Source: Campylobacter sp. 2014D-0216
GTDB lineage: Bacteria > Campylobacterota > Campylobacteria > Campylobacterales > Campylobacteraceae
Reading direction: 5' to 3'
Assembly (NCBI RefSeq): GCF_014931215.1
Contig: NZ_CP063089.1
Span: 1,488,001-1,552,000 of the forward strand
DNA: 64,000 nt
A model generated the notes under the pieces. That model was not told the DNA's origin. It ran no database searches and worked only from the letters and a program-made list of their open reading frames with translations. The position numbers were made by a program, and so were the translations under genes. Below are positions 39,478-49,368 of the stretch, one piece after another; within the stretch, counting starts at the first letter, position 1, and each line of letters begins with the position of its first letter.

Positions 39478-40787
39478 TGGGTTTAGAAAAACTTCGCAAT
39501 AAAATCAGCTCACAAAATCTAGCTAGTGTATTTGGACAAATCACTAAAATTTCAAGCACCAGTATAGAAATAAATGGCTTAAAAACTAGCATAGGAGATA
39601 TTATTAAAATTGTTTCTAATGAAGATGAAAGCAAAGAAGCAATGGCCATGGTAGTAGAAGTAGATGAAAATTTAAGCTATTTAAGTCCTTTTGGTTTTGT
39701 GGAAGGTTTTAAAATAGGTGATCGTGCATTCATTAACGATGCAGGTATGCAAATAGGCGTAAGCGATGGGCTTTTGGGAAGAGTGGTAGATCCTTTCATG
39801 CGTCCAAAAGATGGTAAAGGCCCTATCGAGGCAAGTAAATTTATGCCTATTATGCGCGCCCCCATTGATGCGATGAAAAGAGGTTTAATAGAAGAGGTTT
39901 TTCCAGTTGGCGTTAAAACAATAGATGCGCTTTTAACCTGTGGTGTAGGACAAAAGCTTGGAATTTTTGCAGGAAGTGGTGTGGGAAAATCAACCTTAAT
40001 GGGCATGATAGTAAAAAATTCCAAAGCTCCGATTAAAGTGATCGCTTTAATCGGGGAGCGTGGCAGAGAAATTCCTGAATTTATACAAAAAAACCTTGGT
40101 GGCAAACTCGATGATACCGTGATCATCGTTGCAACAAGCGATGATAGTGCTTTGATGAGAAAGTATGGTGCATTTTGCGCCATGAGCGTGGCTGAATACT
40201 TCAAAGAACAAGGCAAAGATGTTTTATTTATCATGGATAGCGTAACACGTTTTGCTATGGCACAAAGAGAAATAGGCTTGGCCTTAGGTGAACCACCTAC
40301 AACAAAAGGCTACCCACCAAGCGTTTTAAGTCTTTTACCTCAACTTATGGAGCGAGCAGGAAAAGAAGAAGGTAAAGGTACCATCACGGCTTTTTTTACT
40401 GTGCTAGTTGATGGAGATGATATGAGTGATCCAATCGCTGACCAAAGTAGATCTATCTTAGATGGACACATAGTACTTAGTCGTGAACTTACTGATTTTG
40501 GAATTTATCCACCTATAAATATACAAAATTCAGCCTCAAGGGTAATGGGAGATATTATCAGCAACGAACACAAGCTAGCTGCTAGAAAATTCAAACGTTT
40601 AAATTCTTTACTAAAAGAAAATGAAGTATTACTGCGTATTGGCGCGTATCAAAAAGGAAGCGATAAAGAACTAGATCAAGCTATCACCAAAAAAGACTTT
40701 ATGCAACAATTTTTAAGTCAAAACCCAGAAGAAAGCTTTGAATTTGATGATACGATTAATATGCTTAAGATGATCGATATGCAATAA
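39477..40787 (+). CDS. fliI: Flagellum-specific ATPase FliI
   Basis: This ATPase of the flagellar type III export apparatus has 436 residues. Walker A (GIFAGSGVGKSTLMG), the VIALIGERGREIPEF block and the YPPSVLSLLPQLMERAG segment are all typical. The N-terminal beta-barrel domain is intact. It overlaps folE by one base and is followed by three genes with flagellar-type promoters. Confidence 0.96.
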   Translation: MGLEKLRNKISSQNLASVFGQITKISSTSIEINGLKTSIGDIIKIVSNEDESKEAMAMVVEVDENLSYLSPFGFVEGFKIGDRAFINDAGMQIGVSDGLLGRVVDPFMRPKDGKGPIEASKFMPIMRAPIDAMKRGLIEEVFPVGVKTIDALLTCGVGQKLGIFAGSGVGKSTLMGMIVKNSKAPIKVIALIGERGREIPEFIQKNLGGKLDDTVIIVATSDDSALMRKYGAFCAMSVAEYFKEQGKDVLFIMDSVTRFAMAQREIGLALGEPPTTKGYPPSVLSLLPQLMERAGKEEGKGTITAFFTVLVDGDDMSDPIADQSRSILDGHIVLSRELTDFGIYPPINIQNSASRVMGDIISNEHKLAARKFKRLNSLLKENEVLLRIGAYQKGSDKELDQAITKKDFMQQFLSQNPEESFEFDDTINMLKMIDMQ

Positions 40788-40789
40788 TT

Positions 40790-40803
40790 GGAATGATTTT
40801 TGC
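40790..40803 (+). promoter_or_regulatory. sigma54 promoter upstream of the 40842 gene
   Basis: TTGGAATGATTTTTGCTTTT carries GG (40790-40791) and GC (40802-40803) ten bases apart, the -24/-12 pattern of RpoN promoters used for middle flagellar genes. A start about 12 bases later would leave a short leader before AAGGATGG and the ATG at 40842. Confidence 0.75.
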
Positions 40804-40841
40804 TTTTATTTTGACAAAAAGTCATGAAAAAAGGATGGATC

Positions 40842-41330
40842 ATGTCAAATTTAGCATTTTTAGATCATCAACAAAATTTAGGTTTAAAATATACTGATAT
40901 TTGTCAAAATATTTTTGAAAGAGAAATCTTTACACATATGTATTTAGAATTTATCAGTTTTATTTTATTAGAAGATAAAGCTAAGCTAAAATACTTAAAA
41001 ATCATCAATTCAAAAGAAGAATTTATCGTCGAATTTAAAATCAATAATCAAAAAAAATCTTTTGTTATCAACAATAAAAAAAGCTTAAATGAAGAATTCA
41101 GCGCAAAAAGAATGACTCAAGAAGAATATGAGAGAGAAATTGCTAGAATTTATCAGATTGAAAGATATTTAAAAATACAAAACAATCTTCAAATTTTTTC
41201 TAATGAAATCAGCACCACAATGAAAAATCTTTTTAAAGACATGAATGAATTTAAAAGCTACATTGATATGCTTGAAACAAAAGAAAACACCCACAATCAC
41301 TACTTATCAAAAATTTATAATATAGCTTAA
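40842..41330 (+). CDS. Unknown protein, predicted flagellar co-regulated
   Basis: This protein of about 162 residues is not recognised. It lacks a signal peptide or clear membrane segment and is mostly helical, rich in K, E, N and I, with a middle KIINSKEEFIVEFKINNQKK strand-like section and a helical C-terminus. I placed the start at 40842 (MSNLAFLDHQQN) because AAGGATGG lies just upstream; an ATG at 40824 overlaps that site. The sigma54-type promoter links it to flagellar timing; it may be a chaperone-sized helper or a secreted protein. Function is unknown. Confidence 0.75.
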   Translation: MSNLAFLDHQQNLGLKYTDICQNIFEREIFTHMYLEFISFILLEDKAKLKYLKIINSKEEFIVEFKINNQKKSFVINNKKSLNEEFSAKRMTQEEYEREIARIYQIERYLKIQNNLQIFSNEISTTMKNLFKDMNEFKSYIDMLETKENTHNHYLSKIYNIA

Positions 41331-41345
41331 TATTAATCAAACTTT

Positions 41346-41353
41346 GCCGATAA
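41346..41353 (+). promoter_or_regulatory. sigma28 (FliA) -10 element upstream of the small motility gene
   Basis: GCCGATAA matches the FliA -10 consensus exactly. Fifteen bases upstream lies TTAA instead of the ideal TAAA. The AAAGGAG and ATG of the 59-residue gene follow within 40 bases. Confidence 0.65.
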
Positions 41354-41383
41354 TAGTACTAATCCAAACAAAAGGAGTATGTT

Positions 41384-41563
41384 ATGGGCGAAGTTACCAA
41401 TTCTCAAGCAGGTTTAATGCTTAACATTGCAACCACTATGATGAAAAAAACCATAGAGGTTAATGAAAATGCGGTAATGCAAGTATTAGAAGGCGTAAAT
41501 GCAAACCCTGCTCCAACTACTACTCCTACTGCTAGTTCAGGATTGCTTGACATTTACGCTTAA
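41384..41563 (+). CDS. Small putative motility protein (YjfB-like, 59 aa)
   Basis: AAAGGAG lies eight bases before the ATG. The 59-residue product (MGEVTNSQAGLMLNIATTMM...LLDIYA) has a helical hydrophobic first half with regularly spaced Met, then a short Pro/Thr-rich linker (APTTTPTAS) and the end GLLDIYA. Length, helix and the final LLDIYA-type end resemble the YjfB family of small putative motility proteins. The FliA-type promoter supports a late flagellar role. It is easily missed because of its size. Confidence 0.72.
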   Translation: MGEVTNSQAGLMLNIATTMMKKTIEVNENAVMQVLEGVNANPAPTTTPTASSGLLDIYA

Positions 41564-41588
41564 TTTTTCTCTTCGATTCAAAAATTTT

Positions 41589-41602
41589 GGCATAGCTTTT
41601 GC
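41589..41602 (+). promoter_or_regulatory. sigma54 promoter upstream of the 41641 gene
   Basis: TTGGCATAGCTTTTGCTTTT has GG (41589-41590) and GC (41601-41602) ten bases apart and is close to the full RpoN consensus TTGGCAC-N5-TTGCTT. It lies between the small motility gene and the 41641 ATG. Confidence 0.8.
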
Positions 41603-41640
41603 TTTTTTAAAGCTAAGCAATATTTTTGAAGAGAAGAGTT

Positions 41641-42786
41641 ATGTTTGTAAATTCTAATGTCAACCCGTATCAGAATTTTGCAAATTATCCATTTGCAAAA
41701 ACTGAACACATTGAACAAAAAAAAGAAAACACTAATGTCAAAAACGATCTTCATGAGATCAAAAGTCCTAATTTAGATTATAAAACTACTTATGCAAGTG
41801 AGTTTGGATTTAGAATCGATGAGCAAGGTTTTTTTGAAAAAGATCTTAACAAAACAGCAGCAATACCACTTGATTATGATATTAATATAAAAAGCATAAG
41901 AGAAATTTCAAAGCAACTTATCAAGCTAGATGAAAACCTAAACTACAACAAAATAGATCTACCAAGGCTTTTAAACACATATCATAATACACTTAAAACC
42001 ATCAATACTGAATTTCAAAATAACAACAATGATTTTTTAAACAAAAGTCAGATTTTAGATTTACACCAAGGCTATAGCTATACTTATGAAGGAAAAATTT
42101 TAAAAGTTTATGAAAGCGCAAAAAGTTTGCAAGGTGCAAAAGAAGCTAATAAAAATCTCAACACCCTTATGCTAGATAACAAAATAGGTGATTTTGCATT
42201 TAATGCGAGTATCGAAAACACAGCTAGCAACCCTATCATCAAGCCTTATTTAAACAAACAAGGGCAAGTTTCAAAAAGTGGTTTACTGCTTAATTATATT
42301 TATCATGATTTAAAAGAACAAAACCATCAAAAGGCTAATTTCTTTTTATCGCCCATTGAATTAGATATGTCTTCAAATGTCAAATTTCAAAAGCTCATGA
42401 GAGGTGAATTAAGTGTGCAGGATTTTCTAAATGAAAGCAACAAGGAAAAAATGAGTTTTGATTTATACTTACACATTAACGGGGTGAATAAAAACAACAC
42501 TTCAGAAGATAAACTTTCGGTTTTCTTCCAACAATACATCAACTACCAACACAGCATCAATATGCAAGAATTTGCCAATTCAAGCTCTATTTATAGTCTT
42601 TATAGTGAACAAACTAGCAAAGAATTAGAGGCTTTAAAAGAAGAATTTAACCAAAATGATTCTCATATTGATCTTGAAAAAATCAATATCCAAAAAGAAA
42701 ATTTAGACACACAATTTTTAGAAAATCGCAAAAGACAAGCTAGTATTAACAAAATTTTACACTCTTACTTGAATGCAATGGCTTAA
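41641..42786 (+). CDS. Unknown 381-residue protein, sigma54-controlled, predicted flagellar co-expressed
   Basis: This protein (MFVNSNVNPYQNFANYPFAK...) is not recognised. It has no signal peptide or membrane segment. It is hydrophilic and Asn/Lys-rich, with a middle block (YASEFGFRIDEQGFFEKDLN) and a long coiled-coil-like C-terminus (SKELEALKEEFNQNDSHIDL). The start is the ATG at 41641 following GAAGAG; a TTG at 41626 is possible but poor. The strong sigma54 promoter and the absence of an ordinary export signal fit a protein secreted by, or assembled on, the flagellum, like other Campylobacter flagellar co-expressed determinants; this is inference. Confidence 0.75.
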   Translation: MFVNSNVNPYQNFANYPFAKTEHIEQKKENTNVKNDLHEIKSPNLDYKTTYASEFGFRIDEQGFFEKDLNKTAAIPLDYDINIKSIREISKQLIKLDENLNYNKIDLPRLLNTYHNTLKTINTEFQNNNNDFLNKSQILDLHQGYSYTYEGKILKVYESAKSLQGAKEANKNLNTLMLDNKIGDFAFNASIENTASNPIIKPYLNKQGQVSKSGLLLNYIYHDLKEQNHQKANFFLSPIELDMSSNVKFQKLMRGELSVQDFLNESNKEKMSFDLYLHINGVNKNNTSEDKLSVFFQQYINYQHSINMQEFANSSSIYSLYSEQTSKELEALKEEFNQNDSHIDLEKINIQKENLDTQFLENRKRQASINKILHSYLNAMA

Positions 42787-42835
42787 CTTGTGCTAAAATA
42801 ATAACAAAATTTTTGCACAAGTTAAAAACACAAAC
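42783..42835 (+). other. Long-loop inverted repeat spanning the 41641 gene stop
   Basis: TTAACTTGTGC (42783-42793, including the stop codon) pairs perfectly with GCACAAGTTAA (42825-42835) across a 31-base AT-rich loop. No U-run follows, so it may be an mRNA 3'-end stem or a binding site rather than a classical terminator. Confidence 0.45.
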
Positions 42836-42896
42836 GATTTAATGTTAAATTTAATATTTTAGTGTATATTAACAAAAAAGATAAAAATTATCCTAA

Positions 42897-44090
<1,194 letters not shown>

Positions 44091-44100
44091 AGGATAAAAA

Positions 44101-45072
44101 ATGGCAAAAAATAATTTAATTGGCGGATCAATTTGGGATGAATACTCTCAAAAAGTACAAGATAGAATGAACAACCCTCAACATATGGGAGAGTTCACAC
44201 AAGAAGATGCAGAAAAAGCAAATGCAAAACTTATTGTTGCAGACTTTGGCGCAGAAAGCTGTGGTGATGCGGTTAGATTATACTGGTTAGTAGATGAAAA
44301 AACCGATAAAATCATCGATGCTAAATTTAAAAGTTTTGGCTGTGGAACAGCAATAGCAAGTAGTGATACTATGGTTGATCTTTGTATAGGTAAAACCGTA
44401 GATGAAGCTGTAAAAATTACCAATTTAGATGTTGAATTTGCAATGAGAGATAACCCAGAAACTCCTGCGGTTCCACCTCAAAAAATGCATTGTTCTGTTA
44501 TGGCTTATGATGTTATCAAACAAGCAGCAGCACACTATAAAGGGGTAAATCCTGAAGATTTTGAAGATCAAATCATTGTTTGTGAGTGCGCTAGAGTTAG
44601 TCTTGGAACCATCAAAGAAGTAATTAGACTTAATGATCTACACACCGTGGAAGAAATCACTCAATTTACCAAAGCAGGTGCTTTTTGTAAATCATGTGTA
44701 AAAGCAGGTGGACACGAGGAAAAAGATTATTATCTTGTTGATATTTTGGCTGAAACTAGAGCTGAAATGGAAAGAGAAAAACTAAAAGATCAAAGTAAAA
44801 CTGATATAGCTTTTGATGATATGACTATGGTAAAACAACTAAAAGCTGTAGAAGCGGTGCTAGATAGCGATGTGCGCCCAATGCTACATGGAGATGGTGG
44901 AGACTTAGAAGTAATCGATATCCAAAAAAGCGACAGTAAAAATATAGATATTTACATACGCTACCTTGGTGCTTGCAGTGGCTGTTCAAGTGGAAGTGGT
45001 GCAACTTTATACGCTATAGAAAACATCTTACAAGAAGAACTAAGTCCAAATATACGCGTTATACCAGTTTAA
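44101..45072 (+). CDS. nifU: Iron-sulfur cluster scaffold NifU, three-domain
   Basis: This 323-residue scaffold assembles clusters with sulfur from NifS. Three parts are visible: an IscU-like domain with cysteines in FGCGTAIASSD and KMHCSV, a central BFD-like [2Fe-2S] domain (VCECARVSLGTIKE and FCKSCVKAGG), and the C-terminal NifU domain with LGACSGCSSGSG. The full-length NIF layout is complete. AAGGAT precedes the ATG, and a terminator follows. Confidence 0.95.
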   Translation: MAKNNLIGGSIWDEYSQKVQDRMNNPQHMGEFTQEDAEKANAKLIVADFGAESCGDAVRLYWLVDEKTDKIIDAKFKSFGCGTAIASSDTMVDLCIGKTVDEAVKITNLDVEFAMRDNPETPAVPPQKMHCSVMAYDVIKQAAAHYKGVNPEDFEDQIIVCECARVSLGTIKEVIRLNDLHTVEEITQFTKAGAFCKSCVKAGGHEEKDYYLVDILAETRAEMEREKLKDQSKTDIAFDDMTMVKQLKAVEAVLDSDVRPMLHGDGGDLEVIDIQKSDSKNIDIYIRYLGACSGCSSGSGATLYAIENILQEELSPNIRVIPV

Positions 45073-45074
45073 CC

Positions 45075-45107
45075 AGTTTAAGCAGTTTTTTTCTGCTTAA
45101 ACTTTTT
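45075..45107 (+). terminator. Intrinsic terminator after nifU
   Basis: AGTTTAAGCAG (45075-45085) and CTGCTTAAACT (45093-45103) form a perfect 11-base stem with a T7 loop, followed by TTTT, directly after the nifU stop. Confidence 0.85.
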
Positions 45108-45164
45108 AATTTAAAGCCTTTTTATGTTAAAATATTATTTTATTAATTTTTAAAAAGGCTATTT

Positions 45165-46325
45165 ATGCAAAGACTTCAAACCTTTGTTCAAAGCGAAACT
45201 TTTCCAGGCGTTTTGCTGATATTCTTTACCGTACTTGCACTCATTTTACAAAACAGTTCTTTAACAGATCAATACACTAACTTTTTAAATATACCTTTTG
45301 GTTTTCAAGCGGGAAGTTTAGAAATTTTTAAACCTTTGCTTTTATGGATTAACGATGGCTTGATTGCGATTTTTTTCTTTGCAATTGGACTTGAGTTAAA
45401 ATACGAAGTAACTAAAGGTCAACTCAACAGTGTTAAAGCTATGTCCTTGCCTGTATTTGCAGCACTTGGTGGTATGATTGTCCCTGCGTTGATTTTTGCA
45501 TTTTTTAACTATAAAGATCCTTTTGCCCTACAAGGTTGGGCTATACCTACTGCAACTGATGTTGCTTTTGCTGTGGGAATTTTAATGCTTTTGGGCAAAC
45601 AAGTACCCACCTCTTTAAAGCTATTTTTACTTTCTTTGGCAATTTTTGATGACTTAGGTGCGATTATTGTGATTGCATTGTTTTACACAAGTGAACTTTC
45701 AGTATTTGCGATGATTGCTGCTTTGGTTTGTATTTTAGCACTTTACTTACTTAACCACTTCCATGTCACTAAAAAATCTTTTTATATTATCATTGCAATT
45801 ATTTTTTGGATTAGTATGCTAAAAAGCGGGGTGCATGCAACCTTAGCAGGAGTAATCACTGCTTTATTTATACCACTTGAAACTAAAAGCGGAAAATCTT
45901 TTCTAAAAGAAATCGAACACGATCTAGCTCCTTGGGTGAGTTATTTTATCTTGCCTATTTTTGCTTTTGCAAATGCAGGGGTAGATTTAAAAGACATGGA
46001 TCCAAGCTTTATGTTTTCATCAGTAAGTCTAGGGATTATTCTAGGTTTATTCTTAGGAAAGCAAATTGGCGTGTTTTTGTTTTCTTATATTAGTATCAAG
46101 TTAGGTTTAGCAAAATTGCCGCAAAATGTTAGCTTTAAACAACTCTATGGCGTTTGTATTCTCACTGGTATAGGTTTTACCATGAGCTTTTTTATCGATG
46201 GCTTAGCTTATCAAAATAGTGATATTTTTGCATATTCTGACAAACTAGCCATTTTAGTTGCGTCACTACTAAGTGCTGTAGTTGGGTATGTTTATCTCAA
46301 GCTCATATATAGCCTTAAAAAATGA
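45165..46325 (+). CDS. nhaA1: Na+/H+ antiporter NhaA, first copy
   Basis: This inner-membrane antiporter exports Na+ in exchange for protons. It has 386 residues and about 12 membrane segments. Key blocks are [37 protein letters not shown] with the paired-Asp region [14 protein letters not shown], and [23 protein letters not shown] precedes the ATG, and a -10-like TTAAAAT lies about 35 bases upstream. It overlaps the second copy by four bases. Confidence 0.96.
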   Translation: MQRLQTFVQSETFPGVLLIFFTVLALILQNSSLTDQYTNFLNIPFGFQAGSLEIFKPLLLWINDGLIAIFFFAIGLELKYEVTKGQLNSVKAMSLPVFAALGGMIVPALIFAFFNYKDPFALQGWAIPTATDVAFAVGILMLLGKQVPTSLKLFLLSLAIFDDLGAIIVIALFYTSELSVFAMIAALVCILALYLLNHFHVTKKSFYIIIAIIFWISMLKSGVHATLAGVITALFIPLETKSGKSFLKEIEHDLAPWVSYFILPIFAFANAGVDLKDMDPSFMFSSVSLGIILGLFLGKQIGVFLFSYISIKLGLAKLPQNVSFKQLYGVCILTGIGFTMSFFIDGLAYQNSDIFAYSDKLAILVASLLSAVVGYVYLKLIYSLKK

Positions 46326-47476
46326 AATTTAAAAGCTTCCAAAACTTTTTATCACTTGAAATTTTAGGAGGATTGTTGCTTTTAGTCGCAACCATCCTCG
46401 CGCTTTTACTTAAAAATAGCCCTTATGGGGAGCATTATATGCATTTTTTAAGTGTAGAAATGGGCTTAAAAGTTGGATCTTGGGAGCTTTTTAAACCTTC
46501 GCTTTTATGGATTAACGATGGTTTGATTGCGATTTTTTTCTTTGCAATTGGACTTGAGTTAAAGAAAGAATTTGTCCAAGGAGAATTTAAAACTCTTAGC
46601 AATATCACCTTGCCTTTAATGGCTGCTATAGGTGGCATAGTCGTACCTGCTTTAATTTTTTGTGCTGTAAATTTTAACGATGCATATGTTTTAAAAGGCT
46701 GGGCTATACCCACTGCGACTGATACTGCATTTGCTCTAGTAATTCTTGCCATGTTAAAACAACGCATACCGAGTTCACTCAAAGTTTTTCTAGTGTCTTT
46801 GGCTATTTTTGATGATGTGGGGGCTATTTTAATTATAGCTATTTTTTATACTAATGAACTTTCAACTCTAGCTTTTTTTGTTGCATTTTGTTGTATTATA
46901 GGATTATTTTTACTTAATCGCTTAGGTAATGAAAGAAAATCTTTCTACTACATACTTGGTGCTTTACTGTGGCTTAGTGTTTTAAAAAGTGGCGTGCATG
47001 CAACCTTAGCAGGTATTATCACTGCTTTATTTATCCCGGTTTTTACAAAAAATAATCATGCATTACTAGAAGAAATCGAACATGGCTTAAAATTTTGGAT
47101 TGCTTTTGTGATACTACCACTTTTTGCTTTTGCAAATGCAGGAGTAGATCTTTCAAAAATTGAAACGCATATGCTATTTAGTGGCGTAAGTGTAGGTATT
47201 TTCCTAGGCTTGTTTATTGGAAAACAACTAGGTGTGTTTGGTTTTGCCTATATGGCCATTAAATTTAAACTTGCAAAATTACCCAAAGATGCAAATTTTA
47301 AACAACTCTATGGCGTTTGCATACTTACTGGTATAGGTTTTACTATGAGCTTTTTTATCGATGCGCTTGCTTATGAAGTTAGTGATATATTTAATTTTGT
47401 AGATAACTTTGCTATTTTACTAGCCTCGCTAGCTTCGGGTGTTTTTGGGTATTTTTACCTACGATTTGTTCGTTAA
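46322..47476 (+). CDS. nhaA2: Na+/H+ antiporter NhaA, second copy
   Basis: This 384-residue paralogue of the preceding gene has the same blocks, including [15 protein letters not shown] and the DD pair in [14 protein letters not shown]. Its ATG overlaps the nhaA1 stop (ATGA), so the two are translated together. Many residues differ between copies, so this is an old duplication and not a recent one. Campylobacter genomes commonly keep both. Confidence 0.96.
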   Translation: MKFKSFQNFLSLEILGGLLLLVATILALLLKNSPYGEHYMHFLSVEMGLKVGSWELFKPSLLWINDGLIAIFFFAIGLELKKEFVQGEFKTLSNITLPLMAAIGGIVVPALIFCAVNFNDAYVLKGWAIPTATDTAFALVILAMLKQRIPSSLKVFLVSLAIFDDVGAILIIAIFYTNELSTLAFFVAFCCIIGLFLLNRLGNERKSFYYILGALLWLSVLKSGVHATLAGIITALFIPVFTKNNHALLEEIEHGLKFWIAFVILPLFAFANAGVDLSKIETHMLFSGVSVGIFLGLFIGKQLGVFGFAYMAIKFKLAKLPKDANFKQLYGVCILTGIGFTMSFFIDALAYEVSDIFNFVDNFAILLASLASGVFGYFYLRFVR

Positions 47477-47502
47477 TTAAGTTTTTTTTAAAAAAAATAA
47501 GA

Positions 47503-47508
47503 TATAAT
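47503..47508 (+). promoter_or_regulatory. -10 element for tRNA-Glu
   Basis: GATATAATTT supplies an exact TATAAT about 25 bases upstream of the mature tRNA. A long A/T run occupies the -35 region. Confidence 0.55.
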
Positions 47509-47532
47509 TTCATTTCTTAATTAATTTTAAAA

Positions 47533-47607
47533 GGCCCATTCGTCTAGCGGTTAGGACATCGCCCTTTCACGGCGGTAACACGAGTTCGAGTCTCGTATGG
47601 GTCACCA
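47533..47607 (+). tRNA. tRNA-Glu (TTC)
   Basis: A 75-base cloverleaf reads from GGCCCATTCGTCTAGCGGTT to CGTATGGGTCACCA, with anticodon loop CTTTCAC (TTC) and the CCA encoded. It sits between nhaA2 and the convergent TRIC gene. Confidence 0.97.
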
Positions 47608-47612
47608 CTTTT

Positions 47613-48239
47613 TTAATTTCCTTTTTGATTATCTTCCTTAAAAGAAAATATTGGCAAAGACAATCCATAATGTATCGCTAAAAGACGTGCGATTGTTCCT
47701 ACGATCAAAGAAGCAAGAATTACCCATAACTCATCTACCCCTAAAACATGCAAAACATAATATAAAGCTCCAGTTAAAATAGCCACACCTGCATAAATTT
47801 CTTTGCGAAACACCAACGGGATTCTCGTACACAAAATATCTCTTAAAATACCACCAAACACCCCTGTAATCACCGCCGAACTCACAGCCACAATGAAACC
47901 ATATCCCATTTGTATAGCAATTTGAGCCCCTAAAACACTAAAAACAACCAAACCAATAGCGTCTAAAATCAAGAAAAGTTTTTCAAGCCTAATCACATAT
48001 TTAGCTATTTTTGTTGTAACAATTGCTGCAACGCAAATTAAAATCACATATTCTGGGGTTTTTATCCAAGTAAGAGGATGATGGTCTAGTAAAATATCTC
48101 TGATTGATCCTCCGCCAATTGCAGTCACAAGTGCTATAAAAATCACCCCAAAAAGATCCATCTTATGGCGACCCGCTGCAATAGCTCCTGTCATAGCATC
48201 AACAGTAATCCCGATAATATAAAGCACAGTTAAAAGCAT
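47613..48239 (-). CDS. TRIC/UPF0126-family membrane channel-like protein
   Basis: This 208-residue protein has about seven membrane segments in two related halves, each with a glycine-rich block: [14 protein letters not shown] and [16 protein letters not shown]. These are signatures of the YicG/TRIC family of trimeric cation channels. The substrate in Campylobacter is unknown. It ends five bases from tRNA-Glu in convergent orientation. Confidence 0.9.
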   Translation of the reverse strand: MLLTVLYIIGITVDAMTGAIAAGRHKMDLFGVIFIALVTAIGGGSIRDILLDHHPLTWIKTPEYVILICVAAIVTTKIAKYVIRLEKLFLILDAIGLVVFSVLGAQIAIQMGYGFIVAVSSAVITGVFGGILRDILCTRIPLVFRKEIYAGVAILTGALYYVLHVLGVDELWVILASLIVGTIARLLAIHYGLSLPIFSFKEDNQKGN

Positions 48240-48249
48240 GGTGAGTTAA

Positions 48250-48271
48250 AACCCTTGTTAAAACAAGGGTT
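48250..48271 (-). terminator. Hairpin at the end of the 48270 gene
   Basis: AACCCTTGT (48250-48258) and ACAAGGGTT (48263-48271) form a nine-base stem that contains the gene's stop codon, followed on the minus strand by TTTTAA. Confidence 0.6.
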
Positions 48272-49313
48272 AGTTTTTACTTACAATATCAATGATATTT
48301 TGAGCCACTTTTTTTGCAATAGGCTCAACAAATTCAGCCGGAGAAGTAAACCCTACACAAGAGCAATTAATCTCACCTAAAACATACTTATCTTTCCCAT
48401 TTTCATCTGTATCTAAGATAAAATCTGCTGTCCAAATTAAAGGAATATCATAATTTCCAAGTTTAGTACGAATTTCTGGCAAGGTTGCTAAGAACCAATC
48501 TACCAATTCTTGCCAATCTTTTGGCTCATCGTATCGATATTTTGCACCTGAAAAAAGTGTTGCTGAAAAAGCATCAGCACCTTCAGCTGGCTTTTTATGC
48601 ACTACATAAATTGGAGTATGATAGAGCATTAAAATTCTAATCTCCCCTTCTTTGATGCGTGGTAAAAAAGTCATATCTACCAACATGCCATTATCGCCTA
48701 CAATGTATTGCTCACAAAAGTCCATAAATTCACCAAGTTCTCTTTCTTCTGTGTGATTATCTTTTGCCTCAGTACATTTGATTTTTGCATTTAGTGGCAC
48801 ACTCACAGTTCCTGCTGGTAACTCATCTATCAATCTTACACGCCAAATTCCCTCACCTGTTGAACCACGATTTTGCTTTAAAACCCTCTCTCCTTTTGCC
48901 AAAGTTTTCACAAAATTTTCTTTAAAACTCTTTATATCATAGTATGCGTAAGTATCTTCTGGAACCAATGCTGTTTTATTTAACTTAGTAAGTGCATCTT
49001 TAGCACCATATCCTATCATCGCATCAGGGTGAGGCATACCTATAACGCCATTAGCACAAAGCTTTCTTAGCATATCAAAATACTCATTTTCTTCTTTTAA
49101 GTTTCCTGGATTAATCCTAGAAACATAAGCATCGGCGTTATTTTTTACATACTCATAAATTTCATCTTTTTTTGCCACCTCGAAAAAGATTACTTCAGCA
49201 TTCCAACCTTGCTCTTTTAGGGCATTTACCATAGGCATAGTGTCTTTTCTATGTCCATCTTCACCTTTATCGCTTCCGCCTCTTACTTCAAAAAAAACAA
49301 TATTTTTTTTCAT
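48270..49313 (-). CDS. ATP-grasp-like protein of unknown function
   Basis: This 347-residue cytoplasmic protein resembles the ATP-grasp fold: an N-terminal Rossmann-like part (NIVFFEVRGGSDKGEDGHRK), a nucleotide-binding loop (LKQNRGSTGEGIWRVRLID), and a C-terminal metal/phosphate block (ADFILDTDENGKDKYVLGEI followed by NCSCVG). Such folds ligate a carboxylate to an amine or thiol. The substrate is not evident. AGGAG precedes the ATG. It is a single-gene unit upstream of the TRIC gene. Confidence 0.8.
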   Translation of the reverse strand: MKKNIVFFEVRGGSDKGEDGHRKDTMPMVNALKEQGWNAEVIFFEVAKKDEIYEYVKNNADAYVSRINPGNLKEENEYFDMLRKLCANGVIGMPHPDAMIGYGAKDALTKLNKTALVPEDTYAYYDIKSFKENFVKTLAKGERVLKQNRGSTGEGIWRVRLIDELPAGTVSVPLNAKIKCTEAKDNHTEERELGEFMDFCEQYIVGDNGMLVDMTFLPRIKEGEIRILMLYHTPIYVVHKKPAEGADAFSATLFSGAKYRYDEPKDWQELVDWFLATLPEIRTKLGNYDIPLIWTADFILDTDENGKDKYVLGEINCSCVGFTSPAEFVEPIAKKVAQNIIDIVSKN

Positions 49314-49368
49314 GCTACTCCTTTTTTTAAAAATACCCTATCATCTTATCTAAATAAGTATTAATTTT

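Noticed and set aside
45165-47476. Recent duplication of nhaA
   Set aside because: The two copies differ at many positions including loops; this is an old tandem pair common in the genus.
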